Source: Tistrella mobilis
GTDB taxonomy: Bacteria; Pseudomonadota; Alphaproteobacteria; Tistrellales; Tistrellaceae
Assembly (NCBI RefSeq): GCF_041468085.1
Contig: NZ_CP121017.1
Location: 2,669,676 to 2,733,675 of the forward strand
DNA length: 64,000 bases
Reading direction: 5' to 3'
Both the position numbers and the translations under genes were made by a program. Shown here in pieces: positions 1 to 6,669 of the stretch. A model generated the notes under the pieces. The model had not been told where the DNA came from. It did no database searches and saw only the letters and a program-made list of their open reading frames with translations. Position 1 is the stretch's first letter, and every line of letters begins with the position of its first letter.

Positions 1-337
1 GCCGGCCGTCGAAGCTCAGGCCGAAGAGCTGCCGGCTGCCGAAGAGGCGCCGGCCCAGGCTGCGAAGCCCGAGCGTCGCAAGCGCCGTGCGCCCCGCTCC
101 GCTGGAACCCGCTCCACCGACGCTCGGCCCACCGAGATCGAGCCGGTCGAGGCCGAGATTGAGGAGGCTGAGGTTGTCGAGGAGGTGCCCGCCCCGGCCC
201 CGGCACCCCGCCCTGCGGCCGAGCGCAAGCCCGAACGGCCCCGTTCGTCCGAACGCCGCCCGCGCGAGGACGACACGCCGCTGGGTTTCGGCAAGGACAT
301 CCCGGCCTTCATGCTGAAATCGGCGCGAACCGGCTGA
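1..337 (+). CDS. DEAD-box RNA helicase, C-terminal tail (partial)
   Basis: The window opens inside a reading frame that stops with TGA at 335-337. The visible 111 residues are a low-complexity tail rich in Ala, Pro, Glu and Arg, with alternating acidic and basic patches, followed by the ending PLGFGKDIPAFMLKSARTG. A Gly-Phe-Gly-x-x-(I/V)-P-A-F-(M/L)-L-(K/R) ending is typical of alphaproteobacterial RhlE-like DEAD-box ATP-dependent RNA helicases, where the basic tail helps hold RNA. The catalytic core lies upstream of the window, so the call rests only on the tail. A strong terminator follows 26 bases after the stop. Confidence 0.6.
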   Translation, partial: PAVEAQAEELPAAEEAPAQAAKPERRKRRAPRSAGTRSTDARPTEIEPVEAEIEEAEVVEEVPAPAPAPRPAAERKPERPRSSERRPREDDTPLGFGKDIPAFMLKSARTG

Positions 338-362
338 TTGCCGGCCATCGCCAATCGATGCC

Positions 363-393
363 GCCCCCGGAGCCCGTCTCCGGGGGCTTTTTG
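363..393 (+). terminator. Rho-independent terminator of the helicase gene
   Basis: A perfect 10-bp GC-rich stem (GCCCCCGGAG / CTCCGGGGGC) with a 5-base loop is followed directly by TTTTTG. It lies 26 bases after the helicase stop codon. Confidence 0.9.
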
Positions 394-422
394 TTGCCGC
401 TCAGGCCCGTCCGCCACAGACG

Positions 423-460
423 AAAAAACCGCCCCGGAGGCACTGCCTCCAGGGCGGTTC
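423..460 (-). terminator. Rho-independent terminator of the liv-type/hydrolase operon
   Basis: Read on the minus strand, AACCGCCC and GGGCGGTT arms flank a GGAGGC/GCCTCC inner stem and are followed by a run of six T (TTTTTTCG). It lies about 100 bases downstream of the hydrolase stop and closes the minus-strand operon that starts at the sigma-54 promoter near 6517-6532. Confidence 0.8.
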
Positions 461-505
461 AGTTTCGACCGGCGGGCTGTCTCCCGGCCCCGCCGATCGA
501 GGCCC

Positions 506-540
506 TCACCGCGGCCGGTTCCCGGAACCGGCCGCGGTGA
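506..540. repeat. Perfect 17-bp inverted repeat with 1-base centre
   Basis: The arm TCACCGCGGCCGGTTCC (506-522) and its exact reverse complement (524-540) are separated by one C. No T-run follows on either strand, so it is not a classic terminator. It sits between the hydrolase stop (557) and the minus-strand terminator (423-460), where it could form a very stable 3'-end hairpin or act as a protein-binding palindrome. Confidence 0.85.
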
Positions 541-556
541 GGAAGGGCGTCAAAAA

Positions 557-1405
557 TCAGCTGGCAAGGAAGTCCTCGATCAGCTGCAACTGGTCGGGAA
601 CGTTCAGAGCCGGAGCATGCCCGCAGCCGGGAATGACCGCAAGTCTCGCCTTGGGCCCGCGTCGGGTCATTTCTTCGGCCGTATCCTGGGTCAGCAGGTC
701 GCTGGTCTCGCCGCGCATGACCAAGGTCTTGGCACGAATGGCATCCCAGGCATCCCACATCTCGAAATCGTCTGTCGTCTCTGCAAAAACGCGCATGACG
801 GCAGGGTCATAATGCACGGTCACCTTGCCGTCATCGCGGCGGCGGGTGGAGGTTTCGGCCATCTGCCGCCACTGGGCATCGGTGATCGCGCCATAGGGGG
901 CGTAGATGGTGCGCAGATAGGCCTCCAGCTCCAGCACCGTGTCGAAAACCGGCGGTTGGGTAACGTAAGACCGGATCCGGCCGACCGCCACCGGCGACAA
1001 TGCCGGGCCGATATCGTTCAGAACCAGATGGGTGATCCGGTCCCGCAGCGGGCCTGCGGCCAGCACCATACCGATGGCGCCGCCCATAGAGGTGCCGATC
1101 CAGCGCATCCGCTCGATGCCCAGCCGGTCGAGCAGTTCGACGGCGATATCGGCATAATGTTCCAGCCGGTACTCGGCGTCGGGCGTCTTCGACCACGACG
1201 ACAGGCCGCGGCCGATGGTGTCGGGGGCCACGATGCGGTAGCGATCGGCGAAATACGCCGCGCAGGGGTCGAAATCACGGCCGGTCCGGGCGAGGCCGTG
1301 CCACATCACCACCGGTTCCGACCGGTCCTTCGACCAGTGCATCAGGTGGATCTCGTGGCCGCAGGCGGTCAGGAATTCGGACGCGGGGGTGGTGGTCGGG
1401 GTCAT
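557..1405 (-). CDS. Alpha/beta-fold hydrolase in the transporter operon
   Basis: A 282-residue alpha/beta hydrolase. The nucleophile elbow is GTSMGG with Ser106. Asp236 (GETSDL) and His263 (GCGHAP) complete the expected catalytic triad, and the oxyanion region HGL is near residue 36. There is no signal peptide, so it should act in the cytoplasm. The start codon lies 3 bases after the stop of the upstream permease gene, so it is almost certainly the last gene of the LIV-type operon and probably acts on the imported compound. The family includes esterases, enol-lactonases and C-C bond hydrolases, and the sequence alone does not decide which. Product class is certain; substrate is unknown. Confidence 0.85.
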   Translation of the reverse strand: MTPTTTPASEFLTACGHEIHLMHWSKDRSEPVVMWHGLARTGRDFDPCAAYFADRYRIVAPDTIGRGLSSWSKTPDAEYRLEHYADIAVELLDRLGIERMRWIGTSMGGAIGMVLAAGPLRDRITHLVLNDIGPALSPVAVGRIRSYVTQPPVFDTVLELEAYLRTIYAPYGAITDAQWRQMAETSTRRRDDGKVTVHYDPAVMRVFAETTDDFEMWDAWDAIRAKTLVMRGETSDLLTQDTAEEMTRRGPKARLAVIPGCGHAPALNVPDQLQLIEDFLAS

Positions 1406-1408
1406 GGA

Positions 1409-2464
1409 TCAGCGTTCCCTGAGTTTGCCGACGATGCCGGACGGGAAGAAGTAGACCGAAAGCACGAACAGGATGCCGAGCCACAGCATCCAGCGATCGG
1501 CGGCGATCAGTTCCGGCAGGATCGGGATGCCGGCCAGCGCTTCGGAGGCCGAGCCCATCAGGTCCTGAAGATAGAACTGCGCCAGGCTGAGGATCACCAC
1601 GCCGATCACCGCACCATAAAGCGTTCCCATGCCGCCGATCACCACCATCAGCAGCACATCGAGCATGATGGCGAAGGAAAGCGTGGCATCGGGCCCGGTA
1701 TAGCGCAGCCAGAGCGCGTTCAGCACACCGGCGAGCGCCGCCAGCGCCGCCACCAGGCAGGAGGCGGCGGTGCGATAGATCACCACCCGGTTGCCCAGGG
1801 CTTCGGCCCGGAAGTCGTTTTCGCGGATCGCCTGAAGCACCCGGCCGAAGGGCGAGTTGACCACGCGCAGCATGAACAGGAACAGGAAGAGCGAGACGAA
1901 GAAGACCAGATAATAGCCGATGATCCGGCCGTTGATCTTCTGGCCCAGCACCTCGCCGTCGACCAGCCTGTAAGCCGGGCTCAGCAGCCGCGGGATGCTG
2001 AACGACATGCCGTCCTCGCCGCCGGTCAACCACGAGAGCTGCGACGCCAGGATCAGGAAAAAGCTCGCCACCGCAAGGGTGATCATGCTGAAGAAGATCG
2101 CCCTCACCCTGAGCGACAGCAGGCCGATCACTGCCGCCACCACGATCGAGAGCAGCACGCCCGCAACCGTGCCGAGGCCCACCGCCCCCCAGCTCGGGCC
2201 CAGCGCATTCAGCGAGATCGCGACCCCATAGGCGCCGATGCCGAAGAACATGGTGTGGGCGAAGGAGACGATGCCGGTATAGCCGAGCAGGATATCGTAG
2301 GACGCAACCAGCACGATCAGAACGCAGATGCGTGCCGCGACCGCAAGCGAGCGGGTCCCGGGAAAGACGAAGGGGGCGAAGGCGAGGCCCAGCAGCACCA
2401 CCAGCAGAACGATGGTGAGGATGCGGCTGCGCGGATGGTCGCCGGAGATGATCCAGTTGAGCAT
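1409..2464 (-). CDS. LIV-type ABC transporter permease (LivM family)
   Basis: A 351-residue, strongly hydrophobic protein of the branched-chain amino acid permease superfamily. It shows the family segments LLGYTGIVSFAHTMFFGIGAYGVA in the N-terminal half and FGRVLQAIRENDFRAEALG before the last membrane segments; the second matches the EAA-like loop that contacts the ATPases. The ATG at 2464 is used because upstream in-frame sequence overlaps the preceding permease gene in a non-conserved frame, and a GGAG lies just before it. Seventeen bases separate it from the upstream permease. It forms the inner-membrane channel with the LivH-type partner. Confidence 0.9.
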   Translation of the reverse strand: MLNWIISGDHPRSRILTIVLLVVLLGLAFAPFVFPGTRSLAVAARICVLIVLVASYDILLGYTGIVSFAHTMFFGIGAYGVAISLNALGPSWGAVGLGTVAGVLLSIVVAAVIGLLSLRVRAIFFSMITLAVASFFLILASQLSWLTGGEDGMSFSIPRLLSPAYRLVDGEVLGQKINGRIIGYYLVFFVSLFLFLFMLRVVNSPFGRVLQAIRENDFRAEALGNRVVIYRTAASCLVAALAALAGVLNALWLRYTGPDATLSFAIMLDVLLMVVIGGMGTLYGAVIGVVILSLAQFYLQDLMGSASEALAGIPILPELIAADRWMLWLGILFVLSVYFFPSGIVGKLRER

Positions 2465-2481
2465 GGGTGCGGGTCTCCGGC

Positions 2482-3489
2482 TCAGTTCTTCGTCGCGGGA
2501 TAGAGCCCGCGGGGGCGCCAGAGCAGGACCGCCACCATCAGAAGGATGTTGGAGCCGAGCGCCAGCGTCGGTGCGAGATAGCCCATGAAATTTGCGGTGA
2601 GCCCCACCAGCAGGGCGCCGAGGAAGCAGCCGCCCACCGAGCCCAGCCCGCCGATGATCACCACGATGAACACCAGAATCATCACATCGGCGCCGATATG
2701 GACGGTCACCAGTTCCTGGTAGAGCGCCCACATCACCCCGCCCGAAGCGGCGAGTGCGGTGCCGGCCACGAAGACGCCGACGAACAGCCGGCGGACCTTA
2801 TAGCCCAGCGCCTCGACCATCTCGCGGTTCTCGACGCCCGCACGGACCAGCAGGCCGATCCGCGTGCGGTTGAGCGCGAAATGCATGCCGATATAGGCGA
2901 CGAGGCCCAGCACGCAGGCGACCAGCCGGTAACGCTCGACCGCGATGTCACCGAAGAAGATCGAGCCGCGCAGCGTTTCGGGCTTGGGCAGAGGGATCGG
3001 ATCCGGCCCCCAGATCACGGTGATCAGCTGTTCGGCGACGATCAGACCGCCGACCGTGATCAGGATCTGGCGCAGATGCGCGCCATAGACCCGGCGCACG
3101 ATGATCCGCTCGAAGGCGAGACCCAGTATGCCGGCCACCACGCAGGCCACCAGGATCGAGAGCAGCATCGCCCCCACATCCCCCAGCAGCGAGATGCCGA
3201 GCATGTCGTGGAAGGGCCCGCCCGGCGCCAGCAGCCCGGTCGCAAGATAGGCGCCGACGGCCACGAAAGCCCCGTGGGCGAAATTCAGCACATCCATCAG
3301 GCCGAAGACCAGGGTGAGGCCCGAGGCCATCAGGAAGATCATCATGCCCATGGCGAGGCCGGCGATCGCCAGCACCATCCAGGTGCCGGGATCGATGGCG
3401 ATGAGCGGCAGGAACAGGATCAGGCCGGCGATCGCGAGCGGGGCGTGCCGCTCGACCAGTCCGGCGGTCTTGAGAGCGCGCGCGGTCAT
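2482..3489 (-). CDS. LIV-type ABC transporter permease (LivH family)
   Basis: A 335-residue membrane protein. Residues from about 50 carry the LivH hallmark ASGLTLVFGLMDVLNFAHGA, and the loop GLLVRAGVENREMVEALGYKVRRLF is the predicted ATPase-contact loop. A GGLGSVGG-type motif lies near the C-terminus. The ATG overlaps the stop of the upstream livF-type gene (ATGA), indicating translational coupling. It is somewhat longer than classical LivH (about 300 residues) because of an N-terminal extension with an extra hydrophobic segment. Confidence 0.9.
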   Translation of the reverse strand: MTARALKTAGLVERHAPLAIAGLILFLPLIAIDPGTWMVLAIAGLAMGMMIFLMASGLTLVFGLMDVLNFAHGAFVAVGAYLATGLLAPGGPFHDMLGISLLGDVGAMLLSILVACVVAGILGLAFERIIVRRVYGAHLRQILITVGGLIVAEQLITVIWGPDPIPLPKPETLRGSIFFGDIAVERYRLVACVLGLVAYIGMHFALNRTRIGLLVRAGVENREMVEALGYKVRRLFVGVFVAGTALAASGGVMWALYQELVTVHIGADVMILVFIVVIIGGLGSVGGCFLGALLVGLTANFMGYLAPTLALGSNILLMVAVLLWRPRGLYPATKN

Positions 3490-4211
3490 TGATGAGCGTC
3501 CAGGCTGAGGCCGAGCAGGCGGCGCTGAAGATCTCCGTCATGGGCAAGCTCGTGCATCGAGCCCGCATGGACGACGCGGCCGTCATCCATCACCGCCACC
3601 GTATCCCCCAGGGCGGTCGCCATGCTGAAATTCTGTTCGACCATCAGAATGGTCGTGTGGGTGGATTTGAGTTCGCGGAAGGCCTGGATCAGATGGCCGA
3701 TGATCGCCGGCGCCAGCCCCTTGGACGGCTCGTCGACGATCAGCAGCTCACGCGGCTCCACGATCGCCCGGGCGATGGCGAGCATCTGCTTCTGCCCGCC
3801 CGACAGATTGCCGGCCGGCCAGTTCCAGAACTTCTCCAGCGCCGGAAACAGCTCGTAGATCCAGGCAAGGCGTTTCTGGTCCATGGGTCCGGAACGAGCC
3901 GCCAGCACCATGTTCTCGCGCACCGTCAGCCCGGCGAAGATCCCCATATCCTCGGGCACATAGGCGATGCCGGCCGCAGCGAGATCGGCGGTATGAGCCC
4001 TGGTGATGTCGCGCCCGTCGAAGGTGATCTGCCCCTGCGAGGCCTGCCAGAGGCCCATGATCGTGCGCAGGGTGGTGGTCTTGCCAGCACCGTTGCGGCC
4101 GAGCAGCATTGTCAACCCGCCGCGCGGCACCACCAGATCCACCCCCTGAAGGATGTGGTACTGGCCGATATGGGTGTGCACGCCGGCGAGGGTGAGCAGG
4201 GCGTCAGACAT
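3486..4211 (-). CDS. LIV-type ABC transporter ATPase (LivF family)
   Basis: A 241-residue ATPase with Walker A GRNGAGKT (38-45), signature LSGGQ (136-140) and Walker B LLIVDEP (156-162) followed by SKGLAP, which is characteristic of LivF. All catalytic motifs are intact. The start at 4211 (MSDALL) overlaps the end of the livG-type gene by 8 bases. It pairs with the LivG-type subunit to power import. Confidence 0.92.
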   Translation of the reverse strand: MSDALLTLAGVHTHIGQYHILQGVDLVVPRGGLTMLLGRNGAGKTTTLRTIMGLWQASQGQITFDGRDITRAHTADLAAAGIAYVPEDMGIFAGLTVRENMVLAARSGPMDQKRLAWIYELFPALEKFWNWPAGNLSGGQKQMLAIARAIVEPRELLIVDEPSKGLAPAIIGHLIQAFRELKSTHTTILMVEQNFSMATALGDTVAVMDDGRVVHAGSMHELAHDGDLQRRLLGLSLDAHQ

Positions 4212-5001
4212 GTGTGGCGGCCCCCATGCCCAGATAGGCTTCCTGCACGATCGGCGAGGCGACCACTTCGCGCGGGTCGCCATCGGCGACCAGATAGCCG
4301 TTGTGCAGCACGATGATCCGGTCGGCGAGCGAATGGACCACGTCCATCTTGTGTTCCACCAGCAGCACGGTCTTGGCCGGGTCGGCCTTGATCTCGTGGA
4401 TCAGATCCAGGATCACCGGTACCTCGTCGACACTCATGCCCGCGGTCGGCTCGTCGAACATGAAGATCGAAGGCTCCAGCGCGATCAGGATCGCCACCTC
4501 CAGCTTGCGCTGGTCGCCATGCGGCAGGGTTGCGACCACATCCTGGCCGCGCGCGGCCAGACGCACCCGCTCCAGGATCTCGTCGGCCCGCTCGATCAGA
4601 TGCCGGCCATGGGCCGCCATCGAGAAGATGTCGAAGCCGCGGCCACGGCGCGCCTGCACCGCCAGGCGGACATTCTCGCGCACCGTGAGGTTGGGAAACA
4701 GGTTGGTCAGCTGAAAGGCCCGGCCGATGCCGCGCCGGGTACGCCCGGCGGCGCCATGCGAGGACAGGTCGTGGCCGTCCAGCAGCACCTCGCCCGCCGT
4801 CGCCTTCAGCTGGCCTGAGATCAGGTTGAAATAGGTGGTCTTGCCGGCACCGTTGGGGCCGACGATGGCGGTCAGCGTGCCGCGATCGAACCGGCAGCTG
4901 ACGCCGTTCACGGCGACGTGGCCGCCGAAGCGCACGGTGAGGTCGCGGGTTTCGAGCGCCGGCCTGGCGCCGCCCTGGCCCGCGGCGGATGAAGCGGTCA
5001 T
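4204..5001 (-). CDS. LIV-type ABC transporter ATPase (LivG family)
   Basis: A 265-residue ATPase with Walker A GPNGAGKT (48-55), the LivG-type variant signature LPHGDQ in place of LSGGQ, and Walker B FMFDEPTAGM. The ATG at 5001 is chosen because it lies next to the conserved N-terminus; an alternative in-frame ATG at 5055 adds 18 residues without family likeness. A 238-base gap with a hairpin separates it from the upstream binding-protein gene. Confidence 0.9.
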   Translation of the reverse strand: MTASSAAGQGGARPALETRDLTVRFGGHVAVNGVSCRFDRGTLTAIVGPNGAGKTTYFNLISGQLKATAGEVLLDGHDLSSHGAAGRTRRGIGRAFQLTNLFPNLTVRENVRLAVQARRGRGFDIFSMAAHGRHLIERADEILERVRLAARGQDVVATLPHGDQRKLEVAILIALEPSIFMFDEPTAGMSVDEVPVILDLIHEIKADPAKTVLLVEHKMDVVHSLADRIIVLHNGYLVADGDPREVVASPIVQEAYLGMGAATHV

Positions 5002-5082
5002 GCCGTGTCCGTGGATGCCTGCGCCGCAGATGGCGGCGTCTGGTATGGGAAGCAACTGGTATGGGCAGCCGTGAGGGTTCTG

Positions 5083-5131
5083 CCGCCGCAGCCGGGCGAC
5101 CGGGGTTCATGGACCACCCGGGCTGCGGCGG
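5083..5131 (-). other. Intercistronic hairpin between binding protein and livG-type gene
   Basis: CCGCCGCAGCC (5083-5093) and GGCTGCGGCGG (5121-5131) form a perfect 11-bp stem in the 238-base gap between the binding-protein stop and the ATPase start. No U-run follows. Such hairpins commonly protect the upstream transcript from 3' exonucleases or attenuate readthrough, keeping the binding protein in excess over the membrane components. The role here is inferred from position. Confidence 0.6.
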
Positions 5132-5239
5132 AGGACCCGTGTGTAACGGCGGCGGGGGAAGAGAGGCCCGCACCCGGGGGAGGCATGCAGAACCGCCCCG
5201 CCCCGTCACACACGATCACGGGATCAGCACCCGCTCCGG

Positions 5240-6436
5240 TCAGCGCTTGTTGCGCACCGGCACATTCATTTCGTCGATACCGATGACACGCACCAGCTCG
5301 GGGATGCCCCAGGCGACGGTGTCGTCGACCTTGATCCTGAAGTGGTACATCTCCTGCAGCGCCTGATGGTCTTCCTTGCGGAAGATCATCTTGCCCTTGG
5401 GCGACATGAACTCCATGCCTTCCATGGCCTTGATCAGGTCTTCGGTCTCGGTGGACCCGGCCTTGCGGATGGCCTCGACCGCGGCGATGCCGGCCGACAT
5501 GCCACCGGCGGTGAAGAAGTCCGGCGGGGTGCCGAAGCGCTTCTGATGCTCGGTCACCAGCCAGTCGTTCACCGGGTTCTTCGGAATGTCGTAATAGTAA
5601 TAGGTGGCACCCTCCATGCCCGGCAGCGCCTTGTAAGCGGCCATGGCCGGCAGGATGTTACCGCCGGTCGCGATCTTGATGCCGCGCCGCTCGGGCTCCA
5701 TTGCCGCCAGCTTGGCGAAGGGCGTGGAGGCGCCGGCCCAGATCACGAACAGCACCTTGTCGCCCTGCACGCCATCCAGCGCGTCGAAGATGCGCTGCGC
5801 CGGGGCGGTGAAGTCGGTGGTGTCGCGCGGGACATATTCCTCGTGCACGATCTCGGCACCGGTCGATGCCAGCGCCTCGCGGAAGGCGGTGACGCCGTCG
5901 CGACCGAAAGCATAATCCTGGGCGAGGGTCGCGATCTTCACGCCCGGCTTGCCCAGCGCCACGGCGTTCGAGATCGCATCCTGCGACGAGTTGCGGCCGG
6001 TGCGGAAGATGTAGCGGTTCCACTTGTCACCGGTAATCGAATCCGCCACCGCCGGCTCGACCAGCAGGATCTTCTGGTATTCCTGCGCCACCGGCAGCAT
6101 CGCCAGCGCATCGCCCGAAGAGGTCGGGCCGATGGCGAGGTCGACCTCGTCATCACCATAGGCCTCCGCCAGCACCGCGCGGGCGATTTCCGGCTTCAGC
6201 TGGGTGTCCTTCTCGATGACCTCGATCTTGCGGCCGTCGAGTTCCATCGTGCCCTGGGTCGCATATTCCAGGCCCATCATCAGGCCGGTATGGGTCTGCT
6301 TGGCATAGGCTTCCAGCGGGCCGGTCTTGCCCGAGATCAGCGCGATCCTGATCGGATCGGCCGCCATCGCGGGTGCCGTGCCGATCGCCGCCGCCGTCGC
6401 TGCCGCGACGGCCAGGCGCTTCCAGTTGAGCGACAT
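5240..6436 (-). CDS. LIV-type periplasmic substrate-binding protein
   Basis: A 398-residue protein with a Sec signal peptide (positive MSLNWKRL, hydrophobic core, APAMAADP cleavage region around residue 25), then a type I periplasmic binding fold (Peripla_BP_6). The region GPTSSGDALAMLPVAQEYQK matches LIV-like binding proteins that often take aromatic acids, amides or other non-amino-acid ligands. The ATG at 6436 is preceded by GGGAGG at 8 bases. It is the first gene of the operon, downstream of the -24/-12 promoter. The ligand is unknown; the hydrolase at the operon end suggests something with a cleavable bond. Confidence 0.88.
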   Translation of the reverse strand: MSLNWKRLAVAAATAAAIGTAPAMAADPIRIALISGKTGPLEAYAKQTHTGLMMGLEYATQGTMELDGRKIEVIEKDTQLKPEIARAVLAEAYGDDEVDLAIGPTSSGDALAMLPVAQEYQKILLVEPAVADSITGDKWNRYIFRTGRNSSQDAISNAVALGKPGVKIATLAQDYAFGRDGVTAFREALASTGAEIVHEEYVPRDTTDFTAPAQRIFDALDGVQGDKVLFVIWAGASTPFAKLAAMEPERRGIKIATGGNILPAMAAYKALPGMEGATYYYYDIPKNPVNDWLVTEHQKRFGTPPDFFTAGGMSAGIAAVEAIRKAGSTETEDLIKAMEGMEFMSPKGKMIFRKEDHQALQEMYHFRIKVDDTVAWGIPELVRVIGIDEMNVPVRNKR

Positions 6437-6516
6437 GGGGGTCAGCCTCCCTACCCTGTTCTTGGTGCCCTGACGGCTGCACCACGCTCCCGGCGCATCC
6501 GTTTCAGGATACAAAA

Positions 6517-6532
6517 AGCAAGGCCTATGCCA
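6517..6532 (-). promoter_or_regulatory. Sigma-54 (RpoN) -24/-12 promoter of the LIV-type operon
   Basis: On the minus strand the sequence TGGCATAGGCCTTGCT matches TGGCACG-N4-TTGCW with exact spacing between the -24 GG and -12 GC. The start site would fall near 6506, giving a leader of about 70 bases before the ATG at 6436. A sigma-54 activator gene and three palindromes lie directly upstream. Confidence 0.8.
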
Positions 6533-6598
6533 CTTACGGGACATGTTCGGAAAGCAATCACTTACCGCGGCGCAACAGCGAATGCGGCACCGCATCCT

Positions 6599-6614
6599 GT
6601 CCGGCTTTCCGGAC
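6599..6614. promoter_or_regulatory. Upstream activator palindrome, copy 1
   Basis: Perfect palindrome GTCCGG-CTTT-CCGGAC. Its centre is about 100 bases upstream of the predicted sigma-54 start site, the usual position for an enhancer-binding-protein site. Confidence 0.8.
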
Positions 6615-6622
6615 GTCGGAGC

Positions 6623-6638
6623 GTCCGGTCGACCGGAC
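6623..6638. promoter_or_regulatory. Upstream activator palindrome, copy 2
   Basis: Perfect palindrome GTCCGG-TCGA-CCGGAC, centre-to-centre 24 bp from copy 1 and about 124 bases upstream of the predicted start site. Confidence 0.8.
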
Positions 6639-6650
6639 ACCCCACCGCCT

Positions 6651-6666
6651 GTCCGGAATTCCGGAC
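6651..6666. promoter_or_regulatory. Upstream activator palindrome, copy 3
   Basis: Perfect palindrome GTCCGG-AATT-CCGGAC, 28 bp from copy 2 and 52 bp (about five helical turns) from copy 1. It ends 3 bases short of the stop codon of the activator gene. Confidence 0.8.
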
Positions 6667-6669
6667 GGG

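Noticed and set aside
338-2503. Plus-strand 721-codon open frame opposite the LIV-type permease and hydrolase
   Set aside because: It is a GC-rich antisense shadow: His/Gln/Arg-rich with no family likeness, while the minus strand encodes clear permease and hydrolase motifs.
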